Source: an uncultured Oscillospiraceae bacterium
GTDB taxonomy: Bacteria; Bacillota; Clostridia; Oscillospirales; Oscillospiraceae
DNA: 20,092 bases
Assembly (NCBI GenBank): GCA_934668605.1
Contig: CAKUNY010000016.1
Coordinates: 1 to 20,092, forward strand
Reading direction: 5' to 3'
How positions within the stretch are numbered: the first letter of the stretch is position 1; each line of letters begins with the position of its first letter. A program made the translations under genes and the position numbers. Positions 15,034 to 20,092 of this stretch are shown in pieces. The notes under the pieces were generated by a model. That model did not search any database. It was not told the DNA's origin and saw only the letters and a list, made by a program, of their open reading frames with translations.

Positions 15034-15453
15034 TCATTCCGCGTCGATGATCGTCTCGACGCCATTTTCCAGGTACGTAAAGACCGTAAAGCCGTCGTAT
15101 GTCCAGATGCCGTCCTCGCCGGGACCGGAGCAGGATTCCTCATAGGCCTTTTCCTGCGGCTCTCCGATGGCCGCGATGAGCTCCCCGGCGTCATGGTCGA
15201 CAAACGTCAAGGCCGTCTCCAGCGGCGACTGCGCCTCGGATGCTTCCGCGGCCGCTTCTTCGATCGTTTCTTCTCGCTCTTCCCTGGCCAGTTCCTGAGC
15301 GGCCGCTTCTTCCGGCGTTTCGGGCGCTTTTTCCTCGGTGATTTCTTCTGCGGCGGGCGCGGTCGTCTGCGCGGCGGTCTGTTCCGTTTCTCCGCAGGCG
15401 CACAGAAGCGCCAGAAGCGCCAGCGCCATCAGGCTTATCATGATTCGTTTCAC
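15034..15453 (-). CDS. Small lipoprotein with acidic Glu/Ala-rich linker
   Basis: 139 residues. Signal MKRIMISLMALALLALLCAC with lipid-modified Cys20, then about 55 residues very rich in Glu, Ala, Thr and Pro, likely an extended or helical spacer through the wall. The C-terminal 55 residues (LIAAIGEPQEKAYEESC, GPGEDGIWTYDGFTVFTY) are a paralogue of the lipoprotein at 9420-9701, which lacks the spacer. The start is GTG 15453 with GGAG eight bases before it; the preceding gene's stop overlaps it as GTGA, which suggests translational coupling. It is the second gene of the operon. Function unknown; a spacer-mounted binding module is my inference. Confidence 0.84.
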   Translation of the reverse strand: MKRIMISLMALALLALLCACGETEQTAAQTTAPAAEEITEEKAPETPEEAAAQELAREEREETIEEAAAEASEAQSPLETALTFVDHDAGELIAAIGEPQEKAYEESCSGPGEDGIWTYDGFTVFTYLENGVETIIDAE

Positions 15454-16943
15454 AGTTGCGTCTCCTTCTCGCTTCCATGCTTGAGATATCGGGCGTGCGC
15501 CGTCTCATACGTCACGCCAAACGCGCCGTAGTCGTCGTTGCTGATCCCGGCGCGGTTATTGTAGTTTTCGATCTGCGGGTCATACAGAAGCGTCTGCTCC
15601 CCCCGCGTAATTTCGACCCATCCGTGGGCGATCGGCCGCCAGCTCCAGACGTAGGTGCAATCTCCGATGACGCACGCTGCCTCAAAGCCGAGCCTTCTTG
15701 CGAGCAGGCAGAAGCTCGCAGCAAAATTATAGCAGTCGCCCTTGCCGGTCGAGAGGATTTTTTCCGCGTAGCCGAGCAGCTGCTCATAGGGCGGCGTTTT
15801 CACGTCCTGCCCCAGCGCGGCGTTTCGCCCGAGGTATTTGTAGCTGCGCACATACTCATAGCAGGCGCGAAGGCGCTCCTCCTGCGTCATATCCTCCGTC
15901 GTACAGGCAGCGATCGCCTCGTCCAAAAGCGCATCGATCGCCTCGTCTCCCGTCGTGTAAAAGCCGTTTTCGTCAAACCGGTACTCGCCGTACGCGCCGT
16001 CTTTCAGAAGCTGCCCGCCGCGCAGCGTATAGCACACCTGACCGTCTACTGGATGCAGCGCGCCGTCGGCCAGAATGCGGCCGGTATCGGAATCGGACAG
16101 GTACGTCCAGCCATCAAAGTCAAATAGACCCGATTTCCGAATGACGCAGCCGGTTTCATCCACCACGTAGCCAAAGCCGTCCTTCGTGTGCGCGCCCTCG
16201 CGCAGGGGAGAAAGCTCCGTCGTCTCCGGATTCCACCGTTCCCCGCCGTCTTGTTCATATTCATGCGGCAAAACTGCCTCTAAAATATCGTAATACCGCG
16301 CGTCCGTCTTCGGGACATCCAGAAGCAGATCGTAGGAAACCGCCGCCAATTCTTCCCGGTCGGGCGTTCTTCCAAGCGCCCGGTTCACGAGCACCGCCGC
16401 GTCCGCCCGCGTCAGAACCTCCGTCTTCTGAAGGCCATCCGGCAGCGAAACGTCTTCCCCGCCGAGCGCCCGCCCGAGCGCGCGCTGCAATTCACAGACC
16501 AGCGCCGCGTCCTTCGGCCGGAAATACCTGGGCTCCTGCGCCTGCGCTTCCGGCTCATCCGGCTCATTCAATTCGTCCGGCTCAAAATACTCTGCCGCCG
16601 CACAGACGACGCCGTAGCACCAGTCCGCGGGGGAAACGTCCAGATAGCCGCTCTGCTCCAATGTCTCCGGCTCGATCCCCGCGACGTTGCACAGAAGCTG
16701 CGCAGCCTCTGCCCGCCGGAGCGGCTTTTCCGGCTCAAAAAAGCCCCGGTTCGCACTCATATACGCCGCATGGCGCTCGTAGCTGACAGGCGGCAATTCC
16801 TCCTGCGGCGCTTCGGCCATTATCGCGGCGGCTTCTTCTGACCCGGCTTTCTCCTGCGGCGAAGCTGCCGCGCACGCGCCAAACGCCAGACAAAGCGCCA
16901 GCGCCCGGATGCAGATGTTCAAAACCCTCTTTCCTGTTTTCAC
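15450..16943 (-). CDS. SLH-repeat transglutaminase-like lipoprotein, first gene of the operon
   Basis: 497 residues. A signal (about 1-24, ICIRALALCLAFGAC, probable lipid-modified Cys24) precedes SLH-like repeats (about 60-195: FFEPEKPLRRAEAAQLLCNV, YLDVSPADWCYGVVCAAAEY, YFRPKDAALVCELQRALG, VLTRADAAVLVNRALGR) interrupted by an acidic EPDELNEPDEPEAQ stretch. Next is a zone of short aromatic repeats (about 255-330) like those in the 6455-7420 protein, then a transglutaminase-like domain with GKGDCYNFAASFCLLARRLG (Cys404), IAHGWVEI (His440) and LLYDPQIEN (Asp455). It should act in the wall, held by lipid, by SLH contacts or both. Start GTG 16943; the ribosome binding site is only moderate (GAGGGGA, then AGAGAAG). 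Its promoter at 17005-17033 is near consensus and probably serves all 15 genes. Confidence 0.86.
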   Translation of the reverse strand: MKTGKRVLNICIRALALCLAFGACAAASPQEKAGSEEAAAIMAEAPQEELPPVSYERHAAYMSANRGFFEPEKPLRRAEAAQLLCNVAGIEPETLEQSGYLDVSPADWCYGVVCAAAEYFEPDELNEPDEPEAQAQEPRYFRPKDAALVCELQRALGRALGGEDVSLPDGLQKTEVLTRADAAVLVNRALGRTPDREELAAVSYDLLLDVPKTDARYYDILEAVLPHEYEQDGGERWNPETTELSPLREGAHTKDGFGYVVDETGCVIRKSGLFDFDGWTYLSDSDTGRILADGALHPVDGQVCYTLRGGQLLKDGAYGEYRFDENGFYTTGDEAIDALLDEAIAACTTEDMTQEERLRACYEYVRSYKYLGRNAALGQDVKTPPYEQLLGYAEKILSTGKGDCYNFAASFCLLARRLGFEAACVIGDCTYVWSWRPIAHGWVEITRGEQTLLYDPQIENYNNRAGISNDDYGAFGVTYETAHARYLKHGSEKETQL

Positions 16944-17004
16944 TCGCTTCTCTGTCCCCTCTTCATTCGGGTCTTTTCCCGTAAAAATCTTTTTTCGCGA
17001 TTGT

Positions 17005-17033
17005 ATTATAGTATAGAAACCGTTCCATGTAAA
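17005..17033 (-). promoter_or_regulatory. Near-consensus sigma-A promoter of the extended dlt operon
   Basis: On the minus strand TTTACA (17028-17033), a 17-base spacer and TATAAT (17005-17010). Eleven of twelve bases match consensus at ideal spacing. The predicted transcript begins near 16998, giving a leader of about 55 bases that holds a small CGGG-AAAAGA-CCCG hairpin. No other promoter of this quality can lie in the operon, since the following gene gaps are at most 23 bases. Confidence 0.85.
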
Positions 17034-17067
17034 TGTTTCCTGTAAAATTTATCTTCCGAAACGGCGC

Positions 17068-17105
17068 AAAAAAAGAGCCGGCACAACGTCTGTACCGACT
17101 CTTTT
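17068..17105 (-). terminator. Rho-independent terminator of the lysis cassette
   Basis: On the minus strand the RNA forms a 15-bp stem from AAAAGAGUCGGUACA and UGUGCCGGCUCUUUU around a five-base GACGU loop, followed by a run of Us. Two pairs are G-U in this direction but would be C-A mismatches on the other strand, so it seems tuned to the minus strand. It starts 14 bases after the amidase stop and shields the dlt operon promoter from read-through. Confidence 0.85.
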
Positions 17106-17118
17106 CCTATCCTGCGCG

Positions 17119-17814
17119 TCACGCGCGCGCTTCGTGCATCTGCGAGAATCTGCGCAGCATCACGGCAAGCGCCTCGCGTGTGATGGGCTGCTGCCAGCCG
17201 AAGTTCCCTTCTCCGTCGCCGACGGCAAGTCCCGTCTGCTTTGCCCATTGCGCTGCTTCCCTTGCCCAGTCGGACGGATGGTCGCCCGTTCCCGCGAGGC
17301 TCAGAAGCTCCGTTTTTGTCATATCCAGCTCCTCCTCCAATCGTTTCCGGAATGCCAGCCACTGCGATTCGTCGTCGACCCACGGCGCGGGGCAGCGCTT
17401 GCTGACCACATCATAATGGCGCAGCACGTTCTCCATCGGAATGCCGTATTTCGTCATCAGAAGCCTCGTCAGCCGCGCGGCATTGCGGACAGTCTTTGGG
17501 GAAAATGCGTACTGTCCGGCGGCGTACCGGCAGCACAGCTCGATGCTGATGGAGTTCTCGTTCCGGCAGTCCGGGTGCTTCTGCACGTAAATTCCCGCCG
17601 TTCCCACGCTCCAGGCCGTATCCCCGTCGTCGACCGACTGCATCCAGCCCAGATCGTCCACAAAATAATGCGCCGAGGCCTTCACGACGTTCTGCTCAAA
17701 ATAGCGAAGATTGCTCTGCGCCGAGTCGTTGCGCCCCGCCGTGTAGTGGAGCACCAGATAGCGGATTGCGGCGCTTCGTCCCGGACGGTAATTTCCGGTG
17801 TGCGCGGTCGTCAT
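17119..17814 (-). CDS. N-acetylmuramoyl-L-alanine amidase (Amidase_2) with SLH-like tail
   Basis: 231 residues. The N-terminal 145 residues are an Amidase_2/PGRP-type domain that splits the bond between N-acetylmuramic acid and the stem peptide. Zinc ligands are visible at YLVLHYTAG (His23), LRHYDVVSKRCPAPW (His133 and Cys141); SAHYFVDDLGWMQSVDDGD and NENSISIEL are also typical. The last 55 residues (HPSDWAREAAQWAKQTGLAV, ITREALAVMLRRF) form an SLH-like repeat, perhaps a wall anchor. There is no signal peptide, as in holin-dependent endolysins. ATG 17814 overlaps the holin stop (ATGA), and the terminator follows the stop codon. Confidence 0.92.
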   Translation of the reverse strand: MTTAHTGNYRPGRSAAIRYLVLHYTAGRNDSAQSNLRYFEQNVVKASAHYFVDDLGWMQSVDDGDTAWSVGTAGIYVQKHPDCRNENSISIELCCRYAAGQYAFSPKTVRNAARLTRLLMTKYGIPMENVLRHYDVVSKRCPAPWVDDESQWLAFRKRLEEELDMTKTELLSLAGTGDHPSDWAREAAQWAKQTGLAVGDGEGNFGWQQPITREALAVMLRRFSQMHEARA

Positions 17815-18020
17815 TTGTCCTTGCCTGCTCCCACAGCCGCCGCATCCACCATGCCCTCGGACATAATATAGCTCACGACGCTCGCGACCATCGTCACCGC
17901 GCCCGCGACGGTGCTGATGGTTGTCTCGTCAACGCCAAAGACCATCGCAAGCCCCGTCGCTACACCCGCCAGCGCGGCTAAAAATTTCCGGCTGGTGAGC
18001 TTCTTCAAAAAATTCTGCAT
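17811..18020 (-). CDS. Phage-type holin
   Basis: 69 residues. A short basic N-terminus (MQNFLKKLTSRKF) is followed by two hydrophobic stretches, LAALAGVATGLAMVFGV (about 14-30) and TVAGAVTMVASVVSYIM (about 37-53), then a small polar tail with GAGKDK. The size, topology and place between the XhlA-like gene and the amidase gene fit a small Firmicute phage holin, which forms membrane lesions that release the endolysin. Start ATG 18020 with AGGAGG eight bases upstream; the end overlaps the amidase start by four bases. Confidence 0.86.
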   Translation of the reverse strand: MQNFLKKLTSRKFLAALAGVATGLAMVFGVDETTISTVAGAVTMVASVVSYIMSEGMVDAAAVGAGKDK

Positions 18021-18036
18021 ATTTGTTTCCTCCTTC

Positions 18037-18336
18037 TTAGCCCAATCCCAATTTCAAAAGCACAAAGCCGACCAGCGCGCCCACAATGGCCGCGATCGCC
18101 TTTTCGACGATCATGTCCCATCTGCGCCCGGCCTTCTGCGCCATCTGGCCAACGTCCTTTTTGATCTCGCGGATGTTCGCGTCCATATCCTCCTGCCGCT
18201 GCGCCAGCATGGCCACACTGCTCGCCAGCTTCTCGAGATCGTCCTGCCTGCGTTCTAACTCCTTGATGCGCCCTTCCTGCCGCTGGAGCTGCCCGTCGTG
18301 GCGTGTGAGAAGAATCGTTTTTTCTTCTTCCGTCAT
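18037..18336 (-). CDS. XhlA-like (hemolysin XhlA family) lysis protein
   Basis: 99 residues. A long charged coiled coil (about 14-70, with QLQRQEGRIKELERRQDDLE and MDANIREIKKDVGQMAQKAG) precedes a single C-terminal membrane helix (about 77-97, AAIVGALVGFVLLKLGLG). This is the XhlA layout of the PBSX lysis operon (xhlA-xhlB-xlyA), where XhlA works with the holin. The gene order here is the same. Start ATG 18336; AAAGGAGGG is present at 18347-18355 with a somewhat long spacer. No clear minus-strand promoter was found ahead of it, only the hairpin-rich region at 18383-18452. Confidence 0.85.
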   Translation of the reverse strand: MTEEEKTILLTRHDGQLQRQEGRIKELERRQDDLEKLASSVAMLAQRQEDMDANIREIKKDVGQMAQKAGRRWDMIVEKAIAAIVGALVGFVLLKLGLG

Positions 18337-18382
18337 GGTCTGTCTTCCCTCCTTTCATATATACGGCGGGAATCCGGGAGAA

Positions 18383-18419
18383 TTGCACGCCAGCGGGCAA
18401 CCAGCGTGCAAACGCACGC
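18383..18419. promoter_or_regulatory. Alternating inverted-repeat segments upstream of xhlA-like gene
   Basis: Three matching segments allow two exclusive hairpins: TTGCACGC (18383-18390) can pair with GCGTGCAA (18404-18411), an 8-bp stem with a 13-base loop; or GCGTGC (18404-18409) can pair with GCACGC (18414-18419), a 6-bp stem with a four-base loop. This might be a leader switch in the XhlA-like transcript or a protein operator. The bases are certain; the role is a guess. Confidence 0.4.
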
Positions 18420-18424
18420 AAAAA

Positions 18425-18452
18425 ACCGCCGTCTTGACAGAAAAACGGCGGT
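18425..18452 (-). terminator. Minus-strand terminator-like hairpin overlapping the methyltransferase promoter
   Basis: A perfect 8-bp inverted repeat, ACCGCCGT / ACGGCGGT, with a 12-base loop is followed on the minus strand by six Ts. As a DNA site it also brackets the -35 box of the plus-strand promoter, so it could be an operator instead. No minus-strand gene is present immediately upstream of it. Confidence 0.5.
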
Positions 18453-18462
18453 AACTTATAAT
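18434..18462 (+). promoter_or_regulatory. Perfect-consensus sigma-A promoter of the methyltransferase gene
   Basis: TTGACA (18434-18439), exactly 17 bases, then TATAAT (18457-18462). Both boxes match consensus fully. The predicted transcript starts near 18469 and has a leader of about 80 bases. The inverted repeat at 18425-18452 covers the -35 box and most of the spacer, so a repressor bound there would block RNA polymerase. Confidence 0.85.
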
Positions 18463-18505
18463 ATCGATGTAAAAAACCGGCGCGGCTTTTCTTTTTTGCC
18501 GTATC

Positions 18506-18523
18506 GGTTAGATTTCCCTAACC
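18506..18523 (+). promoter_or_regulatory. Small hairpin in the methyltransferase leader
   Basis: GGTTAG and CTAACC form a perfect 6-bp stem with loop ATTTCC, 12 bases before the AGGAGG ribosome binding site (18536-18541). It is not followed by Ts, so it is not a terminator. It may be a protein-binding site or mRNA-stabilising stem; the function is unknown. Confidence 0.4.
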
Positions 18524-18549
18524 ATTACATCAGACAGGAGGCGGCCCAT

Positions 18550-19158
18550 ATGTTCTGGGACAATGTCGCGTGGGTCTATGATATTTTCGCAAACTTCATC
18601 AACCGCAAGGCAAACCGTGCGCTGTGCGAGGCTGTAGCGCAGCTGATCGGGCCAGATGACGAAGCGCTCGAGTGTGCCTGCGGAACGGGGTTACTTAGCG
18701 GCGTAATCGCAACGCGCTGCAAGAGCCTCATCGCAACGGATTTTTCCGTCAATATGCTCAGGCGCGCAGAGCGAAAATATCGAAATCTTCCCAATATCCG
18801 TTTTGAGCCCTGCGATATTATGCAGCTTCCCTATCCGGACCAGCGCTTTGACGTTGTGATCGCCGCCAATGTCATCCATCTGCTGGACGAGCCCGAAAAA
18901 GCGTTGCAGGAGCTCTCGAGAGTCTGCCGCCCGGGCGGACGCATCATCCTGCCGACCTACATGAACCGCTCGGAATCCGGAAAAATGGGCGGGACCTCCC
19001 GCGCTGTCAAAACAGCCGGCGCAAACTTCAAGCGCGAGTTCACCCCCGAAACCTACCGCGCGTTTCTGACGAATGCCGGATACCCAAACGCGCAATACAC
19101 GCACTGCGAAGGAACCATCCCCTGCGAAATCGCCGTCCTCCAAAAGCCCACAAATTAG
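18550..19158 (+). CDS. Class I SAM-dependent methyltransferase
   Basis: 202 residues. The SAM-binding motif I is ALECACGTGLLS (39-50), followed by ATDFSVNMLRRAE (acidic Asp64), the motif-III-like FDVVIAANVIHLLDEPEKAL and LSRVCRPGGRIILPTY. This is the UbiE/Methyltransf_11 type of small soluble enzyme. The N-terminus MFWDNVAWVYDIFANFINRK is the helix that caps the active site in this group. The substrate cannot be told. The start ATG 18550 has a perfect AGGAGG eight bases upstream. It is the only plus-strand gene and stands alone between the lysis cassette and tsf, under a very strong predicted promoter. Confidence 0.92.
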   Translation: MFWDNVAWVYDIFANFINRKANRALCEAVAQLIGPDDEALECACGTGLLSGVIATRCKSLIATDFSVNMLRRAERKYRNLPNIRFEPCDIMQLPYPDQRFDVVIAANVIHLLDEPEKALQELSRVCRPGGRIILPTYMNRSESGKMGGTSRAVKTAGANFKREFTPETYRAFLTNAGYPNAQYTHCEGTIPCEIAVLQKPTN

Positions 19159-19177
19159 ACCATCTTCCAAACACCGC

Positions 19178-19282
19178 GTAGGGGACGATGCCCACATCGT
19201 CCCAGCGGAACGCACCGTTTTTATGGAAGTCTCCGGCGCGTTCGATGGTGCCCATTGGGTCGATGTGGGCATCGCCCCCTTG
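19178..19282. repeat. 105-bp palindromic intergenic element, copy 2
   Basis: It starts GTAGGGGACGATGCCCACAT and ends with the inverted copy CGATGTGGGCATCGCCCCCT. The left arm forms a perfect hairpin, GGGACGAT (19182-19189), loop GCCCAC, ATCGTCCC (19196-19203). Relative to the copy at 1147-1251 one stem base and its partner have both changed (T-A to A-T), so pairing is kept. It lies between the methyltransferase and tsf genes. Confidence 0.75.
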
Positions 19283-19315
19283 TATAACCGGAAAAAATGC
19301 GCAGCGCTTTAACAT

Positions 19316-19352
19316 AAAAGAAGTGGGACGGCTCAGCCATCCCACTTCTTTT
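19316..19352 (-). terminator. Rho-independent terminator of tsf
   Basis: A perfect 13-bp stem, AAAAGAAGTGGGA / TCCCACTTCTTTT, with an 11-base loop; the stem carries flanking A and T tracts on both sides, so it can work in both directions. It lies 8 bases beyond the tsf stop codon and faces the methyltransferase gene, so it can serve both converging genes. Confidence 0.9.
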
Positions 19353-19360
19353 ACCTTATC

Positions 19361-20092
19361 TTACTTGCCCATGTTCATCTGCGCAGCGACTTCTGCGGCG
19401 AAGTCTTCCTGCTTCTTCTCGATGCCCTCGCCCTTTTCAAAGCGGACAGCGTCGACGAACTTGACCTTGCCGCCAAGCTCCTTGGCAGCGGCAGCCATGT
19501 ACTGCTCAACAGAGACAGCGCCATCCTTGACGAACGGCTGCTGGAGCAGGCAGTTCTCTTCGTAGAACTTGTTGATCTTGCCGGCAGCGATCTTTTCCTT
19601 GACCTGCTGGGGCTTGGAAGCCATCTTGGGATCGTTGTCCATCTGGGCAACGAGGATCTTCTTCTCTTCCGCGAGAACGTCCTCGGTCACGAGGCTCTTG
19701 TCCCAGAAGCGGGGGTTCAGAGCCGCGATCTGCATCGCGACGTCCTTGCCGATGGTGGTGGCGTCGATGCCGCCCTCAACCTCGAGGTTCACGAGAACGC
19801 CGATCTTGCCGCCCGCATGGACGTAGGAGACGGAGGTGTTCTTGTCGAAGCGCTTGAAGCGGCGGATCTGAAGGTTTTCGCCGATGGACATGACCTTCTC
19901 GGGAAGGACTTCGGAGACCTTGAGCTCGGTGCCGGGGTACTTGCACTCGGTCAGAGCGGCAACGTCAGCGGGGTTATCCTGCAGGACGACCTGGCAGATA
20001 TCCTTGACGAACTCGACGAACGGAGCGGACTTCGCGCAGAAGTCGGTCTCGCAGTTGACCTCGACGACAGCGCCGACGCCGCACTTTTCGCA
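19361..20092 (-). CDS. tsf: Elongation factor Ts, partial (N-terminus outside the window)
   Basis: The visible 243 residues carry the EF-Ts signature VEVNCETDFCAKSAPFVEF and the later blocks MSIGENLQIRRFKRF, YVHAGGKIGVLVNLEVEG, AMQIAALNPRFWDKSLV and GKINKFYEENCLLQQPFVKD. EF-Ts reloads EF-Tu with GTP by helping GDP to leave. The frame is open to the right edge, so the first roughly 50-60 residues, including the UBA-like ribosome/EF-Tu helices, lie beyond it. An in-frame ATG at 19891 is internal, not the start. The terminator at 19316-19352 closes the gene. Confidence 0.97.
   Translation of the reverse strand, partial: CEKCGVGAVVEVNCETDFCAKSAPFVEFVKDICQVVLQDNPADVAALTECKYPGTELKVSEVLPEKVMSIGENLQIRRFKRFDKNTSVSYVHAGGKIGVLVNLEVEGGIDATTIGKDVAMQIAALNPRFWDKSLVTEDVLAEEKKILVAQMDNDPKMASKPQQVKEKIAAGKINKFYEENCLLQQPFVKDGAVSVEQYMAAAAKELGGKVKFVDAVRFEKGEGIEKKQEDFAAEVAAQMNMGK

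Noticed and set aside
18356..18363. ATATAT stretch as a -10 box for the XhlA-like gene
   Set aside because: It touches the ribosome binding site, so a transcript starting there would lose it; there is no matching -35 box.
18298..18549. In-frame extension of the methyltransferase upstream of 18550
   Set aside because: It would read through the perfect promoter at 18434-18462; ATG 18550 has an ideal AGGAGG site.

Overview
The window looks like chromosomal DNA from a GC-rich Gram-positive bacterium of the class Clostridia, most likely a gut Oscillospiraceae-type organism. This rests on a complete dlt (D-alanyl teichoic acid) operon, many short lipoproteins, SLH-repeat surface proteins, an XhlA/holin/amidase lysis cassette, strong GGAGG ribosome binding sites, GTG starts and GTAGGGG-type intergenic palindromes. 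The assignment to class is firm; the family is inference. Nearly everything is read from the minus strand; the one clear plus-strand gene is a small methyltransferase.

Layout, left to right. 1-183 is the start of a MATE transporter running off the left edge, with its own promoter. 295-1051 is a GNAT/YoaP-type acetyltransferase broken by a frameshift in a GC-dinucleotide run. 1147-1251 is a 105-bp palindromic element, found again at 19178-19282. 1288-3642 is a secreted M13 (neprilysin-like) metallopeptidase with N-terminal SLH-like repeats. 3733-3762 is a terminator that closes a very long minus-strand operon.

The operon (16943 down to 3765, 15 genes, gaps of 0-23 bases or short overlaps) starts from a near-consensus promoter at 17005-17033. 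In order of transcription: an SLH plus transglutaminase-like lipoprotein; two small lipoproteins; a second transglutaminase-like lipoprotein; dltA, dltB, dltC, dltD; a tiny overlapping dltX with a non-ATG start; another small lipoprotein; a secreted C39-like cysteine peptidase; a single-pass membrane protein of unknown function; a third transglutaminase-like lipoprotein; an AlgI-like MBOAT O-acyltransferase; and an AlgJ/AlgX/DHHW-like SGNH protein. One transcript therefore seems to carry two complete MBOAT + SGNH acylation modules (D-alanine via Dlt, and probably acetyl via the AlgI/AlgX-like pair), together with four papain/transglutaminase-fold exported enzymes and three related small lipoproteins. 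I regard this extended dlt locus as the best candidate for an undescribed cell-envelope modification system.

Right of the operon promoter are a terminator (17068-17105) and a compact lysis cassette (XhlA-like, holin, amidase with a C-terminal SLH-like repeat) with no phage structural genes in view. Next comes an unusual control region (18383-18523) in which alternative hairpins, a minus-strand terminator and a perfect plus-strand promoter overlap. It is followed by the methyltransferase gene, the second palindromic element, a terminator, and the 3' part of tsf (EF-Ts) running off the right edge. I see no tRNA, rRNA, CRISPR array or transposase gene.
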